Made by a program: the position numbers and the translations under genes
Part shown: positions 60,305 through 64,000 of the stretch, one piece after another
Numbering within the stretch: position 1 is the stretch's first letter
Layout: every line of letters starts with the position of its first letter
The notes under the pieces: model-generated
The model's database searches: none
What the model was told of the DNA's origin: nothing
The model's input: the letters and a program-made list of their open reading frames with translations, nothing else
NCBI GenBank assembly: GCA_038501625.1
Contig: JAZAYU010000732.1
Span: forward strand, 103,262 to 167,261
Direction of reading: 5' to 3'
Length of the DNA: 64,000 bases
DNA from: Corbicula japonica
Taxonomy: Eukaryota > Mollusca > Bivalvia > Venerida > Cyrenidae

Positions 60305-62405
60305 TTAATGTTGAAATAGTCGAGCTAACAACCGACACACATGCCATTTCGCCACATTATTTCTTGCCCTCACATTCAATGAAATTATATAATAACGTAA
60401 AGCTTCTTCGTGTCTGTTCTTTTGTTCCATACACTGTCCTAGCAGATTTAGGGCTGTCTCTCTATGACCGGCTTGGTTCAGTGTCTATTGTCCTGATTAG
60501 ATTAAGTAGAGCTTCTTGTTGATCTGCTGGCCTGTGAAGCTGACTGTAGACCTTGAATAGCAAGTAGTGAAGGTACGGCAGGGCGTCCACCACGGCCCAG
60601 TCCATCCAGAAGTCGGGAGAACCTCTGTATGGCCGGTCCTCTTCTGTTGATCTGAACATCTCATACTTTAGCTCATCAGGAATACAATTAATCTCACAAG
60701 GCAACAATTTTACACAATAAGCCATGTTATGTCTTATTACATCTTCATTCTTTTCATAACAGAGTTTTGTAAATTCCTTTGTCCATGTATTTTCTTGATC
60801 ATGGCAACTACAAACGGAAACCACAGTTGATTGTGACAGCTTCAATTTTAGAGCAGCCAGAAATGATTCACACCTTTTTAAATCCCCAGCACAGTACAGT
60901 ACTGATGCAAATTTCAACCTCCCTGTGGAGATATCCGAGTTCAAGCCGAAGGAGAACCATCTCAATGCCTCAATAGATACAACTCTAAAATTGTCTAAAT
61001 CTACGGACGCGCTAATTGATCCTATGTAAGTACTAATAAATGGCGTGTAAAGACGTATTGCCGCTTGCTCCAGTCGACTGCCTGCTGAACTTATCTGACA
61101 TAGTTCAGAAACTCTAAGAATAAGAATTTGGTAAACAGAATCAACTTTTTCACACACTACTTTTAAACCCAACGCGATTGTACGATGTAAAAAGGAAGCT
61201 ATATAGAATATGTTATGTGCTGCTACAGTGACAGCAATGTCACTTTCAGGCATAACGTAAACTCCAGATATAACGCCAGATTTAATAGTTAGACGTTTAC
61301 CAATATCATCTATTCGTATGGCCAGCAATGATTTTTCTATGTTCTCAGTCAGCTTGCACATGGCTTCTGTAAGCTGATGTTTGACTTCTGTAGTCAATTT
61401 ACCAGCAAGTAGGTTAATTTGGGGTATGATGAAATGAGGACAGTTCTCTGTTAATATGCAATTTAGCAAAGCTTGTAGACACTGATTTAACAACGTCAGC
61501 AAACCATCTTCATTCCATTGAAAGCTGTTTCTGGATTCTGCTATAATGACGAATAAAATATTTTTGCACGTAAAACTAGATACAGCTTCTCCGCATTTAG
61601 GTTTGAGAAATGTTTTGATAATCATCTTCAACAGAATGTAACATCTCAACTGTGTTATACTGAGACTCCACATTAAACATCTTTTAGCCAACGAGGTAGA
61701 GATTCTCCATTCATGGTCCTGGTAAACGCCAGTTTTACTATCAACTGGTACAAGAAAGCACCCTTGTTCTGCTGAATATCGCTTCATATCTTCTGTTGGC
61801 CAACCACTGGCATTCTGCTGTTGTAACCAGGTATCGGCTTCTTTAGGCCATGTTGAGCAATGCAGTGCTTGAACCCTATCAACATCATTTCCTCCAGGTG
61901 GTGCAGCTATAGCTGCAGCTGGACCATGTCTAATACCTCCATACTGTATCTGTCTTAAACACACTGAATGTTTAAGAAGTACTCTACCGCTGCTGTCTCT
62001 GTTGCAGTGTTCATCATCAATATGTTGCCCAGGAAGTGGAGCATCAGATCTCACTGCTTGTAGCAAACAGTAGCCAGGGGATACAGTATCATCTTGTACC
62101 ATCAGATACTGTATCCTGTTAGGCTCCCATTCTGACCAGTCTGATATTACTTGAATTGTACCGTTTCTTAAAAGGGTATCTATGTCCGAGTTAAGGCCTA
62201 GTGTTGTCGAACCTTCACTTTGACTGCCAAAATGAAAAAATGATGCTTCTTCGTCGCCTAACCGTATATCAATGTTATTATTGGTCTCTACTAACATCCA
62301 TGCTCTTCTTCTCCTCATCACCAGGTCCTCATTGACACCTATCTCATCAAGAACCTGGGACAGCCTTAATGACAGATTACGACTGTGTTCAGGTGGCTGG
62401 AACAT
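60305..62405 (-). pseudogene. Mab-21/cGAS-like nucleotidyltransferase, copy D (late frameshift)
   Basis: Opens at 62405 with MFQPPEHSRNLSLRL and runs 647 codons to a stop at 60462. Conserved sequence continues in another frame to 60305 (ending WHVCRLLARLFQH). The break is a two-base loss near 60467, where the other copies read GAAxxxAACCTTGGTCAT. Catalytic features: GSQSEGSTTLG with S-D-I-D, and D in NDVDRVQALHC. The Mab-21 helical domain is complete. It is the only copy on the minus strand and lies outside the recognisable duplication units. Because only the last about 55 residues are affected, a shortened functional protein, or an assembly error, is possible. Confidence 0.85.
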
Positions 62406-62425
62406 TCTGGCAAAAAAATCAAATA
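62406..62425 (-). other. Predicted 3' splice site of copy D
   Basis: Minus strand reads ATTTGATTTTTTTGCCAG, one base, then ATG at 62405, matching the layout of copies A, B and C. Confidence 0.65.
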
Positions 62426-62806
62426 ATTATGTCCTTTTAAGTTTTATCTTCCTGTCTATACTGCCATGTAATCAGTAATGATAATGATAGATACGATCTA
62501 CGGAACAGCTACTCAGCTTATTAGTAGTAACTGTCAAACTTGTGTTGAAAATAAGAGAACACGCTGACAATAAGTATCGCCTTTCATTTTCTCTAAAAAT
62601 CTTAATAAGACAAAATCCACTATTTATTTTATGGTTTTCAGTGAACTGTAGAATTTTCCCGGTGATATAAAAGTGGTATTTCACTGTTTTCAAACAGTGG
62701 ATTATCATTTTTATTTTCACTGTTTTTTTCTCGTTGGTACCCAAACGTTTATAACATACCAAATGAGAACGTTTAGAAAACGGGCTCAAATTTGTATATT
62801 TGACTT
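62426..62806. other. Upstream region of copy D, no gene seen
   Basis: Non-coding; no upstream exon could be identified. It shares no obvious sequence with the upstream regions of copies A-C. Confidence 0.45.
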
Positions 62807-62880
62807 CATGACGGTCGGGAGAGCACAGGTCTGGAAATGTAATAGAATGGGGCCCGGGTTCGAGTCCCAACATGTGACAC
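62807..62880 (+). repeat. tRNA-like SINE remnant
   Basis: GGCCCGGGTTCGAGTCCCAA is a good B-box; the A-box side (GACGGTCGGGAGAGCACAGG) is degenerate. Confidence 0.5.
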
Positions 62881-62939
62881 CTCTTCTAACCTTGTGACAA
62901 TCGGCGCACAAAAAGGAACAGTGACAGCATTGTTTGTGT

Positions 62940-63745
62940 GTTTTACGACTCTCAAAATTGATCTAATTCATAAATACAGGTGCAGTTTAAAATCACTATT
63001 GCAACAAGGTATTTCACAGTCAGTTTTTTATGGAGATTTAATTTATAAACTTAAGAAGATAAAAGGCGATGTTAATTTCTCCCGGTTATTCGTAAAAACC
63101 ATCTGTAAATTTAAAAAGAAAGGTTACCAACATGATATTTTACAGCGCTCTGCAGGCCTGGTTATTAACCCATCTACAGTTGATCATTATGCTTACCTCT
63201 TTGGTTGCACGACGGTGGCAGGGGTTTAAGAGATTATGAAAGTTTTTGGGGAAATATTTTCTAAAAAGAACCTAGAAGCTCGATTTGTTTCTTTTATCCC
63301 TGTCATCGTGTTCTTGCTGATTTTACTCCAGGTGCTCTGGTCTCTGTAAGATCATTGAGTACCCGCCCTTTGGCTTTGCAATGCTATTAAATTCTTATGT
63401 TTATATGTTTGTATGCTTTTGCATGCAACATTGTTGAGCTGATGGGTGGGTTGGAGTTATTTCACCAAGACAATTTGTACTTGTTTTGTGATACGAGAAC
63501 CTGTTGGGGCAAGTGTGAGGTTGGTGCACCCTAGAACCTGGTTTAAACCCCCAGTGGCAATTTGTTTTGCCACTGACCGTTCCAAGGCGGTAACCCCTCC
63601 GGTTCTCACTTCCGTTATTTGTTTGTGGCGTCCAGTTTGAAACTGATTTTTGTAATACCATGCTCTCTTTTCCTCTCTACTTTTTGGCTGTGTGGGGAGA
63701 CTGTGTATGCTGGATGTGGCCATTCCTGATATGCATATTTCATTT
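62940..63745 (+). mobile_element. LINE 3' end with conserved C-terminal peptide and 3' UTR
   Basis: 62984-63229 encodes QGISQSVFYGDLIYKLKKIK and, after a gap, INPSTVDHYAYLFGCTTV, the tail peptide often seen at the end of CR1/L2-type RT proteins. It is followed by the 3' UTR-like repeat found at 2049, 48366, 56450 and 58311. 5'-truncated, with no RT core here. Confidence 0.7.
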
Positions 63746-63779
63746 TTTGTAAAGTTCACTCTGGAGTTCAAGAATGAAT

Positions 63780-63845
63780 TTCCAATTAGTGGGGTTTGGG
63801 TTCGAGTCCCTGGATCTGGCTGCACATCTTTCTTACCCTTTGACA
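63780..63845 (+). repeat. tRNA-like SINE remnant
   Basis: GTTTGGGTTCGAGTCCCTGG is a B-box-like stretch. The upstream half is not tRNA-like. Confidence 0.4.
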
Positions 63846-64000
63846 TACTATAGTCAATACTTTGATAGAAAAAGAGCCTATGAGGTTATTTGGAAGACCA
63901 CCTACTCTAAGATTTAAGGTGGATATCTTTGGTTCAGTTGAAGCAAGTTGTACTACTTGATTTATTTTTTAACCATACTTTTAGTGAATGATTATTCCAT

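Overview
The window looks like nuclear DNA of a lophotrochozoan, most probably a marine bivalve mollusc. It is AT-rich and packed with repeats. It carries intron-containing genes, a metaviral (Ty3/Gypsy) LTR retrotransposon, LINE 3' ends, tRNA-derived SINEs, many fold-back elements and minisatellites. The dominant genes belong to the Mab-21/cGAS-like nucleotidyltransferase family, which is heavily expanded in bivalves. No bacterial operon, ribosome binding site or CRISPR array was seen. The species cannot be named from sequence alone.

Layout. 1-3.4 kb: a TTAA-flanked fold-back element, a short orphan ORF and a repeat fragment. 3.37-28.5 kb (unit 1), 29.88-43.07 kb (unit 2) and 43.6-48.05 kb (unit 3): three successive copies of a segmental duplication. 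Each carries one Mab-21/cGAS-like gene on the + strand: copy A at 20660-22768 (intact, 702 aa), copy B at 35980-38054 (one frameshift) and copy C at 45836-48045 (three frame breaks plus an insertion). A fourth gene, copy D at 60305-62405, lies on the - strand and is open for 647 codons before a frameshift close to its end. Unit 1 was later invaded by a 9.7 kb Gypsy element (3954-13625, - strand). Unit 2 still has the matching empty site. At 52.2-55.9 kb there is a separate multi-exon + strand gene for a secreted or membrane protein with a SUEL/rhamnose-binding-lectin-like domain followed by a CUB-like domain. Its 3' end was not found. 56-60 kb and 62.4-64 kb are mostly LINE and SINE debris.

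The four Mab-21-type proteins share one plan: an N-terminal helix with a basic patch, a nucleotidyltransferase core with G-S ... D-x-D and a later aspartate, a Mab-21 helical (H2TH-like) domain, and about 340 extra C-terminal residues ending in TPR-like helices. This C-terminal module is not part of the minimal cGAS/Mab-21 fold. All four coding regions sit in a single large exon that begins one base before the ATG, right after a pyrimidine-rich tract and CAG. The locus therefore reads as a birth-and-death cluster of candidate innate-immune nucleotide second-messenger synthases: one clearly intact gene, one nearly intact, two decaying. The link to immunity is inferred from family knowledge; the sequence itself shows only the fold signatures and the duplication history.

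Comparing units 1 and 2 polarises several insertions and expansions: the Gypsy element, a 783-bp TTAA element, a 1.7 kb element with inverted ends, and two minisatellites that went from about one copy to about 13 and about 20.
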